In this document: positions 1 to 10,121 of the stretch, piece after piece
How positions within the stretch are numbered: the first letter of the stretch is position 1
Layout of the letters: every line of letters starts with the position of its first letter
From: Mesostigma viride
Taxonomy: Eukaryota > Streptophyta > Mesostigmatophyceae > Mesostigmatales > Mesostigmataceae
Length of the DNA stretch: 64,000 bases
Assembly (NCBI GenBank): GCA_009746045.1
Contig: RPFO01000156.1
Span: 3,780,091 to 3,844,090, forward strand
Direction of reading: 5' to 3'
Translations under genes and position numbers: made by a program
The notes under the pieces: model-generated
The model's input: the letters and a program-made list of their open reading frames with translations, nothing else
What the model was told of the DNA's origin: nothing
The model's database searches: none

Positions 1-136
1 ACTGCCCGGCTGCAGCCACGGACCGGCTCGGTGTCAGACGCGTGGCTTCCCCACCATGCAGGTGGCTGGGGGGGCGCATTGGCCTCTACAACCTGTTCAG
101 CCAGATCGTGTTGTCCTGTGAATCTTGCTCAAGACA

Positions 137-154
137 TTAACACGTCGTTTGTAA
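137..154. repeat. PiggyBac left TTAA duplication and inverted repeat
   Basis: TTAA plus 14-bp terminal inverted repeat, an exact complement of 3412-3425. Confidence 0.93.
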
Positions 155-732
155 TGACTCAGTCCTAAAAATAGGACTGAGTATACCATCTTTGAGATCA
201 TGTGGCGGTAAGGGGGGGGGGGTACCCCACATGTTTGATATGCATCATAGCACTCAATATCTTGCTAATGCTTGGGCAAGTGCTTAAAAAATCATATGTT
301 GACCAAATCATGGAAAATTATGCATGAGTCTCAACCCTTACTCGCGATTTTGGAATTTTCTGTGGAAGCACGAGTGTGTAAAATCCAATAAAATCCATAT
401 TCACTATTAAAAATCATAGGCATGTAGATAATAGAGTTCTTGACCTGTGGAAAAAAACCTGACTTAATTCGGCCACTGGCACTGCCTGAAACATGCAAAA
501 CACTGCCAGTCCTATAAATAGGACTGAGCCTTGGTAGCAAAATGCTAGCATGCTAGCACCATCCAAACCAACATTTATTATGTTCAGCTCTATGAACTTG
601 CTGAACAGAACACAAAAATAACACAGAAAAGCAAATGTCGCTGTGCCACTTGATAAAACATGGCATTTCACACGTATAGATGCCATGGCGTGTCAACAGT
701 GACAACCGCAACAGGGCAGGTAGCAAGGCCAT

Positions 733-3116
733 CTAACGCCTGCAGCTAGGACCAGCAAGTGCCCTGGCACGAGTGGCCTTGCCAGCCGCCCAGCGCTTGC
801 CTGCCTCAGAGCGCTGGGTCAGGGGCTGCAGTGCCCGCTGCTTGCCCTTGTCGTCGTCCAGGCCAGGGACATTGCCCGTGTGCCACACGGGGAAGCATCC
901 CTTGCACAGGGCCACGTCGCACTCAGGGCACCAGAAACAGGTGCGGGGAATGCGGGACTGAGCCCCTTCCGCCTTCGACTTGTCCCCGGCGGCCGTGCAG
1001 ACCACGCACTGCGCCTGCTTGACCCAGGGGATGGGCTCGATCCTGGTGTGGGTGCCACTGGTGCGCCCCTCCAGGCCCGCCACCACCGCTGGCACGTCGA
1101 GGCTGTCGAAGGGGAGGCGTGCGCCGTCCCACTTGTTGGCCACCAGCTTGTTCGCCAGCTCGGCGTGGAAGTCGTGGTGAGAGAGTGCCTCCTTGGGGTT
1201 GCCCACCATGCATGATGCAGTGGAGGTTGTGCGCCTGGGACACCGTCTCAGCCAGCATGCCCATGAATGGGCGGAGCGTCCACTGCTTGGATACAATGGC
1301 CGACTGCACATTATACTCCGCGCAGTGCATGTCTTTCACATCCACGGCCTTGTAGGAGCGCCAGTAGGTCACCACGTGGAGGGGAGCAGGCACCTGGATG
1401 CGGTTGGCGTTGCGGCCCCCGTGGCGGGACACCATCACCTGCACGATGGGGATGCCGGTGGCGCACAGCCAGACCATCTGGCGGTCCTGCCAGCCCACCA
1501 CGCTCACGCCGGTGTCGCTGTTATACGCCCAGCACCACCACCCCTGGGCCGGCTTCTTGGGCACCATCTTCTTCAGCTCCTTCCAGGGGATGCCCTTCCT
1601 GTTGGTCATGACTGTGCCGACGGAGTCGTGCCCCTTGTTGCTCAGCTGGATGGCGTTCTCATAGCCAGTGTAGAAGCGGTCGGTCACAATGGTGCAGCCA
1701 TCCCGTGGCAGTGTGTCGCACAGCCGCTGCACCACGTTGACAACATGGCCTACCTCGGGCAGCTTGTCATACGTCTCAGCATGCCAGATGTAGCCATAGG
1801 GCCAGTCGCACAGGCAGTACTTGCGGATGTGAAACTTGTTGGGCTTGCAGCTGTTGTAGCACCGGATGGGGCAGTACTTGTGGCGCGTCTCAATGCTGCG
1901 CTCATCCAGTGCCATCTCCCCGCTCGGCACGTAATAGCGCTTGTAAGCATCGTTGAGCAGCTTCTCCAACCAGTCCAGCTGCCAGAGACGGTGTGCGCGT
2001 GTGTTGGTCTCAGCTGGCCTGTCCTCATTGTTATTGAAGTGCAGGAACCTGGTGATCTGCTGGAAACGGTACAGAGGCATGTAGCGATGGAGACGTGGGG
2101 TGCCGCTGGGGCCGACGTCTTCCTCTTGGAAAAACAGCTTCATCTGAGATGCATGCACCAGGCCCATGGCCAGCACGCAGCCCAGGTAGATGCCAAGCTC
2201 ATGGACGGTGAGCGCGACCCACTTCCTCCCACCATTCTGGCCAGCGCCCTTCTGTTCCGCATAGCTGTTTGTAGCAGCCACAATGCGGGCCAGCACATCC
2301 ATAACGGGCACAAGAAGAAGCCAGAGATCCAGCACCTTCATGGGAGTGACACGAGTGGGAATGTTCTTCGTGGCTGGAGCTGTCCCCCTTGCTTGCGGAT
2401 TGATGCTCGGTGCTGTGCCTGGCGCAGGCTCCCCGACCCCAAAAACCCAGCTGCCGGTGGGCCGTGGCTCAGCCTCTTCGTCGCCCTCATCGAGAGGGCG
2501 CGGCAGGACATCAGCGTCCACAATCTCGTGATCTGCCTCGTCATCACCACCATCATCGGGCAGTTCATCCTCCTCCGAGTCCTCCTGCGCCCGGGCAGCG
2601 GCACGATTGCTGCGTTTCCTCCTGCGCTTGGGCTTGGAACCTTCAGGAGCGGTGCGTCGAGGCCGGCCACGCACGCGCCCAGCGCTCAGGACCGGGATCA
2701 CCATCGCCAGCTGCGGCTATCTCGGGCTGGGGGGGCGCAGCACGCTCGCCACTCAGATTCACATAGGTTGGGTCGGCATCGGAATCTGGGTCACCAGCGG
2801 CCTCCTCAGGCTCATCCGACTCGTCTTCCGTGTCCACAAGGTCAGGGACATCATCCTCGTCATCCTGGTGGGCTGCATGCTCCAGGATATATTTCTTGGG
2901 CCACTTATAAGTCTGAGGATCGCCCGGAAACTGGACGTGGAAACGGGCTCCATTGCGCGAAATTTCGACAACTTTCCCCACGCAAAATGTGGTGTCCCAC
3001 AAATCACCATAGGTGTCTCGGGCCCAATCTGCTCCGAAGTCTGTCGCTTTGACTTTTACTTCAAACCCTATATTGATAGTACAATCTGCCGCGCCCCTAC
3101 CCCGTGTCGCCGCCAT
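733..3116 (-). pseudogene. PiggyBac transposase (DDE_Tnp_1_7), frame changed twice
   Basis: This encodes the cut-and-paste transposase of the surrounding element. The N-terminus, read from a likely ATG at 3116, is acidic and followed by a basic AT-hook-like run (GRPRRT, KRRRKR). The catalytic core shows three aspartate boxes in the PiggyBac order: LDERS, VTDRFY and VDVKD. A C-terminal cysteine/histidine-rich domain (CVVC...CFWC...CDVALCKGC) matches the zinc-binding tail of PiggyBac enzymes. The three segments lie in different frames. The first change is near 2670-2700 and the second near 1205-1220; neither has convincing GT-AG borders, so they look like single-base indels or assembly errors rather than introns. 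The middle frame alone gives 593 residues (923-2704). Confidence 0.88.
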
Positions 3117-3411
3117 TTTTGCTCGTGCATCGTCTTCGTCCTCATTTTTGGTACTTTCCGTCGGCCCGTTTTGGCCAAAATTTGGCCCCCCCCCCTGTAC
3201 TTTGACCGTCCATTTGACCGTCCAAACAAAATCCAAAAAAATCCCAAAAATATGTCCCAGATAGATCTTTTCACGTAGTATTTGAATAAATTTAGAAAGA
3301 ATTTTTTTGACAAACTTGGATGAATTGGATTTGGATGAATTTTCTACAAAACCCTAAAACTCAGTCCTAAAATTAGGACTGAGTTGAACTCAGTCCTAAA
3401 AATAGGTGTGG

Positions 3412-3429
3412 TTACAAACGACGTGTTAA
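3412..3429. repeat. PiggyBac right inverted repeat and TTAA duplication
   Basis: Exact inverse of the left terminus, followed by the second TTAA. Confidence 0.93.
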
Positions 3430-3552
3430 AGAGAAGCCTATGGCCCCCGTGTTTGTACATAGTTGATCACGAAATGTGTGCGGGCCTTGCATGCCTTCGC
3501 TTGGCAACCGATCTTCGGGTGCCCCATGTCAGCAGGTGATGGCCAGGCTGGG

Positions 3553-3736
3553 CCAGTGTGAGCTAGTACGGCAATACGGCAATACGGCAAAACCTCGGCG
3601 TATTGCGTATTTCGTATAATACGTGTATTATACGTGTATAATACGGCGTACTACTAGCAAAATTTCTAGTACGGCAATACGCCAAACCTCGGCGTATTGC
3701 GTATTTCGTATAATACGGCGTACTAGCTCACACTGG
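3553..3736. repeat. Foldback / MITE-like inverted repeat
   Basis: A 17-bp perfect inverted repeat, CCAGTGTGAGCTAGTAC, lies at 3553-3569 with its complement at 3720-3736. The interior carries two direct copies of a motif around CGTATTGCGTATTTCGTATA (about 3595 and 3690), separated by TAATACG/TACGTGT palindromes. There is no coding capacity. Superfamily is unknown; no clear target duplication was seen. Confidence 0.6.
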
Positions 3737-3785
3737 GCTGGGCAGGCCGTAGTCCCGAACTGGGGGCCCGGGATGTGTCCACCAT

Positions 3786-3829
3786 TAATTAATTAATTAA
3801 TTAGACTCGTGCTCCCGTTGGGGAGTCAC
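3786..3829 (-). mobile_element. 44-bp TAAT-tailed retroinsertion
   Basis: A 15-bp direct repeat GGATGTGTCCACCAT (3771-3785 and 3830-3844) flanks 44 bp made of a (TAAT)n tract plus AGACTCGTGCTCCCGTTG and a few further bases. The same non-tail sequence recurs next to TAATTAG at about 34752-34793. This looks like an extremely 5'-truncated, TAAT-tailed retroposon on the minus strand. Confidence 0.65.
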
Positions 3830-4216
3830 GGATGTGTCCACCATGCATGGCATTTGATAGACAACTTTTCCGATGCAGGGGAATTAAGTCAAGTTCTTTT
3901 CATCACATGTTTTCAACTTGGCTCATCACCATCATCATCCTGTGAGTCGTCAAATGTGGATAGGTCTGCAGGCAGGCTTGAGCTTCCATGGTTTGCATCT
4001 CCCAGATTTCAAGTGGCCTGCAATGGTTGTTTGATTGTGACTTTGGCAAAATATCACTGTACTGTCCGCAATGAACAAACTAGTATTTCAAGTATAGTAA
4101 AACAACCATTCCTGTTCCAACCTATAGTATCCTTAGTTTACTAGCAGCCCTGAGCTCCAGGAAGGTGCAGGCGACACTCCATCCTGCCCTTGGCTTCCAG
4201 CCGAATATATGCCAGA

Positions 4217-4640
4217 TGGTCTACTTGATATGCCAGACCTCCTTTGCGGCCGTTCCGAGCTTGGCACTGGATTCGTTGTCCACACCGTCGCGCGCGTCGC
4301 TACTGTATAATAAACATGATGTTTTCTGGCATACGCGGGCTTTTGGTTCCCGCCGCACATTTGAAAGTGCTGTACGTCCTCCGGATTTTTGCCTTTGCAC
4401 CGTGTGCAGTTCTTGGACGTTTGGAATCATGGCATGGCTAACGTGATGACTGACTAGCTAGACCTTTTCAGTGGTTTTCCATCTGCGGGTATTTCCTCGT
4501 AAATGGTGGGAGAGCGATCGCAGCAATGGTGCTCACCACTAGACACTCCCTGCCAGTTACACTCGAAACACACGCCCTGATCAAGCAAGCTGTTTCCGGC
4601 CCCGCCGTCTAGGTCATCTAGTTGCTCTACGTACGTAAAT
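4217..4640 (-). repeat. Unclassified interspersed repeat X, copy 1
   Basis: About 420 bp that recur at 6205-6600 in the same orientation with small differences. On the minus strand a short open stretch contains a CTRCKGKK-type cysteine pair and a run reading DNESSAKLGTAEKE, so it may derive from a short coding exon. No family was recognised. Similarity probably extends weakly down to about 3970. Confidence 0.6.
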
Positions 4641-4835
4641 TCAAGATCCGATTTCCGAACATATCTCCGTTGGAAGTACACGTAGCACATATCCCTGAGA
4701 AGGGGCATATTGCTTTTAATACACTCTGGGCTACTTCCTGCAAGCCTGGGTAGGGTGTAAACTACACCTGCTCTGGGTACACAAAGTGCACCTGCACCAC
4801 TATGTATTCCAGCACCTAAGGTGCGGAGATTAATT

Positions 4836-5210
4836 AATTAATTAATTAACTAATAGACACGTGATTGCGTCACGTGAGCATAAGTCCTCAGTGGGAGGGA
4901 AACATGGGATGGAATGGATGGTGTAAGCTATCTAGGTCCTACTTACAGGGGTGTGGGCATCTCGGCCCGAATCGCTATGAATGCCATACGCGGTCACACG
5001 CGGAGCCCCCACAGACTTGGCCCAAGTCTTCATTCCCGGCGGGTGGTCTCCTTCATCACTACTTGCCATCTATCCTTGCGTACCATCTGCCTCCATATTA
5101 CAGACAAACCAGGAGGCTGCCCGGGTGTGAGCCCGTCACGTCTAGTGTAGCACATGTCCATGCCGAGTCTATCACGAAAAGTCCACGGGTGGCGGCCCTG
5201 CGGACATAGG
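4836..5210. other. Insertion within LINE copy 1, unidentified
   Basis: This 375-bp segment interrupts the homology with the other LINE copies. It starts with a (TTAA)n tract and contains CACGTGATTGCGTCACGTG, an imperfect palindrome. The TAAT-type tail suggests another short retroinsertion. Nothing coding was recognised. Confidence 0.4.
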
Positions 5211-5376
5211 GTGGAAGATCATCATGGCTAAACTATGGCTAGGGCATGGCGTCTCAACAGAGAGTTGCTCTCTGCATAGGCAAAGCTGGGCTAAAATTCT
5301 TAATGCATCATCCGTGGGAGTCCCATCATAGGCGCACATGCGCATAGGCGTGGGCCACGTGCTAAGCTAAGCCTGA

Positions 5377-6120
5377 CTAGTCTACACTACTGCTATATAT
5401 TCCCCAGGCTGGGGTTGCTGGGGTGGCGGGGGGCGCCTGCCAGGGCTTGTGGTCGACGTGGATGACCGCCCCCCTCCAGTATACCGCTTTCCCCCCTGCG
5501 CTCTGCCGGAGCTGGAGGTAGGTCGGCCATAGCTCCCGTCGCTGTTGTTGCTGCGCCAGGGTCAAGTCGTCGTCCCGCGTGTAGGAAGTCCTCGCGAGCT
5601 TCTTGAGGCGTTTAAGAAACAACAGCTTATCCGCAATGTAATCACAGGTGAGGAGCAGGGGGGCCGGTCCAGCCTTACCCCGCGCGCGGGGAAGGCGGAC
5701 AGCCGACATCCTGATCGAGCTCACCAGTGAGTTCCATGGGGGGTAAGGATGTCGCGCTTAAACGCTATGAGAAGAGACTCGGAGTCCTCACCTGCCGGCT
5801 GGTCGAAGCGCTTGACGATGACGTTATGGCCCTGCGCTTGGTGATGTCGGCCTCCTCGCGGAGGTCGAACGTTTGTTGCTTGATCGAGCTGTGCCCTGAT
5901 GGTGGAGGCAGTGGAGGTGGTGTGGTGCTTCAGCATGTCCGCCCAGGTCTGGGTGGGAGGAGCATCGTTGGCTTGGCCAGCAGGTGCTGACCGGGCGGCA
6001 ATATCCTTCAGTGACCGCCTGGGCGGTGAGGCCTGCGGTGTTTTGCAGGCACTCAATGGCGATGGCATTGTCGTGGAGGCGCTTGCCGATGTCGCGGAGC
6101 TGGCTACGTATGTAAGCCAG
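5377..6120 (-). pseudogene. ORF1-like RNA-binding protein fragment (LINE copy 1)
   Basis: Remnant of the ORF1-like protein seen whole in the 7402-8625 copy. Recognisable are the stretch HNVIVKRFDQPAGED, the basic segment RLPRARGKAGPAP, and the end with RRELWPTYLQLRQ. The last resembles the C-terminal RNA-binding domain of L1-type ORF1 proteins. It is spread over two overlapping frames and lacks its N-terminal half, so it is a decayed copy. Confidence 0.6.
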
Positions 6121-6204
6121 CCATAATTTCAATGCACAAGGCTACACATTTCCATCTCCATTCATATTCATCATCCTGAACGACTCGAAAACGCTGAACA
6201 GATA

Positions 6205-6600
6205 ATGGCAGGTGATGCCAGATCTCCTTTTCGGCCGTTCCGAGCTTGGCACTGGATTCGTTGTCCACATCGTCGCGTCGCTGCCGCAACACGATGTTTT
6301 CTGGCATCCGCGGGCTTTTGGTTCCCGCCGCACATTTGAAAGTGCTGTCCTCCGGCTTTTTGCCTTTGCACCGTGTGCAGTTCTTGGACGTTTGGAATCA
6401 TGGCATGGCTAACGTGATGACTGACTAGCTAGACCTTTTCAGTGGTTTTCCATTTGCGGGTATTTCCTCGTAAATGGTGGGAGAGCGATCGCAGCAATGG
6501 TGCTCACCACTAGACACTCCCGGCCAGTTAGGCTAGAAACACACGCCCTGATCAAGCATGCTGTTTCCGGCCCCACCGTCTAGGTCATCTAGTCGCTCCA
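6205..6600 (-). repeat. Unclassified interspersed repeat X, copy 2
   Basis: Second copy of the 4217-4640 repeat. Adjacent sequence at 6110-6190 is repeated at 6600-6690, so the unit is at least partly tandem. LINE copy 2 is inserted at its outer side. Confidence 0.6.
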
Positions 6601-6691
6601 CACGTAAGCCAGCCATAATTTCAATGCACAAGGATACACATTTCCATCACCATTCATCTTCATCATCCTGAACGACTCGAAAACGCGGAAA

Positions 6692-6833
6692 AGATAACGG
6701 CAGGCTCGAGCTACCATGGTCCGGATTCTCCCGATTTCTGGCCTGCGCTGGTTGTCTCTTTGAGATAATGGCAGGCTCGAGCTACCATGGTCCGGATTCT
6801 CCGATTTCGGGCCTGCGCTGGTTGTCTCCTTGA
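6692..6833. repeat. 71-bp tandem duplication
   Basis: Two head-to-tail units, 6692-6762 and 6763-6833, beginning AGATAA(C/T)GGCAGGCTCGAGC and ending in GTTGTCTC(C/T)TTGA. The end of the second unit is the target site of LINE copy 2. Confidence 0.75.
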
Positions 6834-8777
6834 ATTGAATTGAATTGAATTGTAACATAACTCCGTTGGGAGAATATGTAGCACATATCCCTGAGAAGGG
6901 GCATATGGCTTTCAATACATTCTAGGCTACTTCCTGCAAGAGTGGAATGTAAGCAACACTTGCTCTAGGTGCACCAGGGCACCCGCACCCTCATGGTCTA
7001 TCACGCTATGCCCAGCCAAGAAGCGGGGGGGAGCATGCCATGGGGGGGAAGATCATCATGGCTATACGAGGGCTAGGGCATGGCTTCTCGACAGAGAGCA
7101 TCTCTCTGCATAGGTATAGCATAGCTAAATTCTTAATGCAACATCCATGGGGGTCCCATTATAGGCATGGCTTGGCTAAATTCTGAAGGCAACATCCATG
7201 GGGGCCATTATGGGCGCACATGCGCGTGGGCCACATGCTAGGCTAAGCCTTACTAATCTACACTACTGGTATATATATTCCTAGTCTGAGGTGGCAGGAG
7301 GGGGCTGCCAGGGCTTGTGGTCAACGTGGATGACCGCCCCCCTCCAGTATACCGGCTTCCCCCTTGCGCTCTGCCGGAGCTGAAGGTAGGTCGGCCATAG
7401 CTCACGTCGCCGCTGTTGCTGGGCTACTGTTGCTGGGCAGGGTCAAGTCGTCGTCCAGCGTGAAGCGAGTCTCCGAGAGCTTCTTGCGGCATTTAAGGAA
7501 CGCCAGCTTGTCCGCCATGTACTTAAAGGTGAGGAGCACGGGTGCCGGGCCAGCCTTCCCCCGCGCGCGGGGGAGGCGGACAGCCGACATGTCCAGCTCA
7601 CCAGTGAGTAACATGGGGGCAAAAATGGCGCGCTTAAATGCCTCAAGAAGGCTCGTGGAGGTCTCACCTGCCGGCTGGGTGAAGTGCTTGACGATGACAT
7701 TGTGGCTGCGCCGGGCGATGTCGGCTTCCTCGCGAAGGTCGAGGGCTTGTTGCTTGAGTTGTGCCGAGATGGTGGAGGTGGTGGAGGTGGTGTGCTGCTT
7801 AAGCAAATCCGCCCAGGTGGAGGGAGCATCGCCGGCCGGGCCAGCAGGCGCCGGCTGGGCGGCAATGTCCTTCACCGCTTGGGCGGTGAGGCCGGCGGTG
7901 TCATGCAAGCTCTCAAGGGCGTTGGCGGTGGCTTGAAGGCGTTGGTCGAGGTCGAGGAGCTGGGCTTTGATGTCGGCAGTGGAGGCGGAAATGGCAGTGG
8001 AGGTGGCGGTGAGGTGAGGAAGTTCAGCAGCCAGCGGACCACCCATTGCTGCGACGTCAGCAGCAAGGGGGGTCACGTGCTGCTGAAAGGCTTCCGTGAG
8101 GATGGAACGGAGGGCGGGGGCGGAGATGGATGGAGCCCAGATCTCGCCGTCAGAGCGCTGGGTAAGGGAGTTGAGGATGGTATGCTGGATTTGAGGGCGA
8201 GCGCACCCGAACAGCAGGCGGATGTCGTTCCATCTGCGGCCGTCCGGGAGGAGGAGGCGATTGCTGTCGTGGAGATGGAGGCACAGGTCGTAAAGCGAGG
8301 CGTAGTCCCCGAAGAAGATGCAGTGCAGAGCATCGGCCGGAGACATGTTGGTCCAGTCGTGATCATCGACCTGGAAAGGTTGGGGCCGAAAGCGCGGTTC
8401 AGAGGGGCGGGAGCCTCCTGTTTTGTTGGCTGAGCGGGTGCGTTTCGGGTCAGGCGATGCCGATGGCGAGGCATTAAGCCCGGGAGGTTGCTGGGTGACC
8501 ACCAGTGCACGACTAGTGTCACCGCTGCCTGCCGGAACTGGCACAGCTGCAGCCGCAGCTGCCGCATTTTCATGGCCGAGCGCATCCGCTAAACTGCGTT
8601 GCGTCAAAGGACGTTTGCTCGTCATATATTGCGTTTTAGATTCGGAAAATTATATCAGCATGTGCGTCTCAGAAAGACGAAGCGATAGTGATATTCACGG
8701 CTAAATTCGGTGCTCAAACGTAAAAGTTATGAGCTCCGCCATCAGCCATGGCTACCTCGTGGCTCGTGGCTCGATAC
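6834..8777 (-). mobile_element. ORF1-only LINE-like element, copy 2, with 13-bp target duplication
   Basis: The 13-bp direct repeat GTTGTCTCCTTGA (6821-6833 and 8778-8790) flanks a 1.94-kb element on the minus strand. In order it holds a 5' leader (8777-8626), an ORF1-like gene (8625 down to about 7260), a 3' untranslated region with an internal duplication, a terminal segment shared by all copies, and a short AATTC-type simple-repeat tail at 6834-6852. No reverse transcriptase ORF is present. Target duplication plus a simple-repeat tail indicate target-primed reverse transcription, so it is a non-autonomous LINE comparable in concept to mammalian HAL1. Confidence 0.75.
7402..8625 (-). pseudogene. 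ORF1-like coiled-coil / RNA-binding protein of LINE copy 2
   Basis: A 407-residue frame starting MTSKRPLTQRS. It has an Ala/Pro/Ser-rich N-terminus, a conserved middle (FQVDDHDWTNMSPADALHC), and a Thr/Ala-rich, probably coiled-coil region of about 100 residues (ADIKAQLLDLDQRLQAT). It ends in a domain containing HNVIVKHF, RLPRARGKAGPAPVLLTFK and FTLDDDLTL. That order matches L1-type ORF1 proteins, which bind the element's RNA and form trimers. The extreme C-terminus (RRELWPTYLQLR..., VIHVDHKPW) lies in another frame down to about 7270, so this copy is probably inactive. A gag-like origin is the alternative. Confidence 0.65.
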
Positions 8778-8790
8778 GTTGTCTCCTTGA

Positions 8791-10121
8791 CAGCTACACA
8801 ATAGCTACACAGCAGCCGAATATAGCTATAGCACACAGCAACGACATCGCGCCAAAGACATCTTCAGCTGTGTTGGTGCTGATGCAATTACATCATGAAA
8901 CCCTTAGCTGCCATCTGAGTTCTAGTGCAATGGTCACTTTTTTCCGATAAAGATCAAGGTATCTGAGAACTATCATGTTTATTTGCTGTAGCCACAGATC
9001 AAAGGCTACCTCCTTTCCAAGCTTGGCCACACCGCATTTGGGAGGCCACCCCCTATCACATAGTAGACCCACAGTTCAAAATAATCATAATAAGCAGAAT
9101 TCTCCTCGGTTCACACATCTGCTGTGACTGCGGATATCATAACCCTTCAAGTGGGGTTCTACATTGTTTCCATGTAAGTCTTGCACACCCGCGACACTGC
9201 TTGATCTGTGCGTGAATTACCATGCCTGGCTTGCGTCAGCAGCCCGCAAACCTGCACGGCAGCTGCGCTTGTGCAGGGCGGCTGACTGTTTACATCCATG
9301 CCCTTGGAGACCACTTGCCTGGCATTACTTGTAGGGCTTGCCTTGCGAAGCATTAGTGACACTGCCTGCCCGCATGCCCACCCATGTGGTAGACACCTCC
9401 GTTCGACTGCTTGGTGGGCGTCCGTTACCACCATGGGTGGCCCTAGCCTCGTGAGCTTGGTGAAGCCACTGCTGCTCCCCGCCATCTGCAGCCAGCCACA
9501 AATGGGTGTGTGCCAGGTGCCCACCAGCTACCAGGCCGCCCTAGCTGGCAGCCAGGCAGTGAGGGACAACAAGGCATGTACGATGCACCTTCTTCATCCA
9601 ACACCACTTCGCACCAGGTAGCACCAGGCAGTGCTTCATACTTGCACGCGTGGCCGACATGGTGGGTGTGCGCCGCCACCCACAGCCCCAATCGCGGCGA
9701 CAAGAGAAACAGATGGCCATGGCCTGCTCACCTCAGCCATAGCCCACCACCATGCCGCCCCATCACAACCCTGCCGCACCGTACCCTGGCATGGGAGCCA
9801 TGTTGGGGGCTGAGGAGAAACACAGCCGGCCGGGACGAGCCATGCTCGCTTCTTACAGATGCCAGCGAATAACTTGGCAGCGCAACGTGCCCTGACAAGC
9901 TGGCAGCAGGTATGTCACCAAATCAGGCACGATTTCCCATATCTGCCATTAGGGACCTCTCCCCGGATAGCACACCACGGGCCGCGTCCAGCTGGCTCCT
10001 CCCTCCTGTGTGCTTGATGCGGCCACCGCACACCCGCTAGTTGGGCCGTCCACGCTCACTGCTGCCCCAGGGCTGGCCTCCACCTGCCGCGGGGCCTTCA
10101 CTTCGGCCGTGCGGCCACCCT
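8791..10121. other. Gene-poor interval between LINE copy 2 and DRG2
   Basis: About 1.3 kb that includes the 3' flank of DRG2. Short open frames near 9160-9870 have no recognisable domain or consistent codon pattern. No RNA gene or mobile element was recognised. Confidence 0.5.

Larger units (their letters stand above)
137..3429 (-). mobile_element. PiggyBac-family DNA transposon
   Basis: The element is bounded by TTAA at 137-140 and 3426-3429, the target duplication typical of PiggyBac. A perfect 14-bp terminal inverted repeat, CACGTCGTTTGTAA, lies at 141-154 and its complement at 3412-3425. Short palindromes built on CAGTCCTA...TAGGACTG lie just inside both ends (157-182, 3359-3384, half copy 3388-3408) and once further in (507-526), and could be transposase binding sites. 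The interior holds one transposase gene on the minus strand. About 3.3 kb fits an autonomous element, although the reading frame changes twice. Confidence 0.93.
4655..6125 (-). mobile_element. ORF1-only LINE-like element, copy 1 (5'-truncated)
   Basis: On the minus strand this copy holds the last half of the ORF1-like gene (about 6120 to 5377), the 3' untranslated region (about 5370 to 5210), and a terminal segment of about 150 bp (4800 to 4655), all matching the copies at 6834-8777 and 35136-37792. Between the untranslated region and the terminal segment lie about 370 extra bases (4836-5210). These carry a (TTAA)n/TAAT tract on one side and are probably a later insertion. The 5' half of the element is missing. 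Confidence 0.6.

Noticed and set aside
1200-1220. An intron joining the two C-terminal PiggyBac frames
   Set aside because: The frames overlap closely and there is no GT-AG pair of plausible length, so an indel is more likely.
1193-3052. 619-codon plus-strand ORF
   Set aside because: Antisense shadow of the PiggyBac transposase, which has recognisable catalytic boxes on the minus strand.
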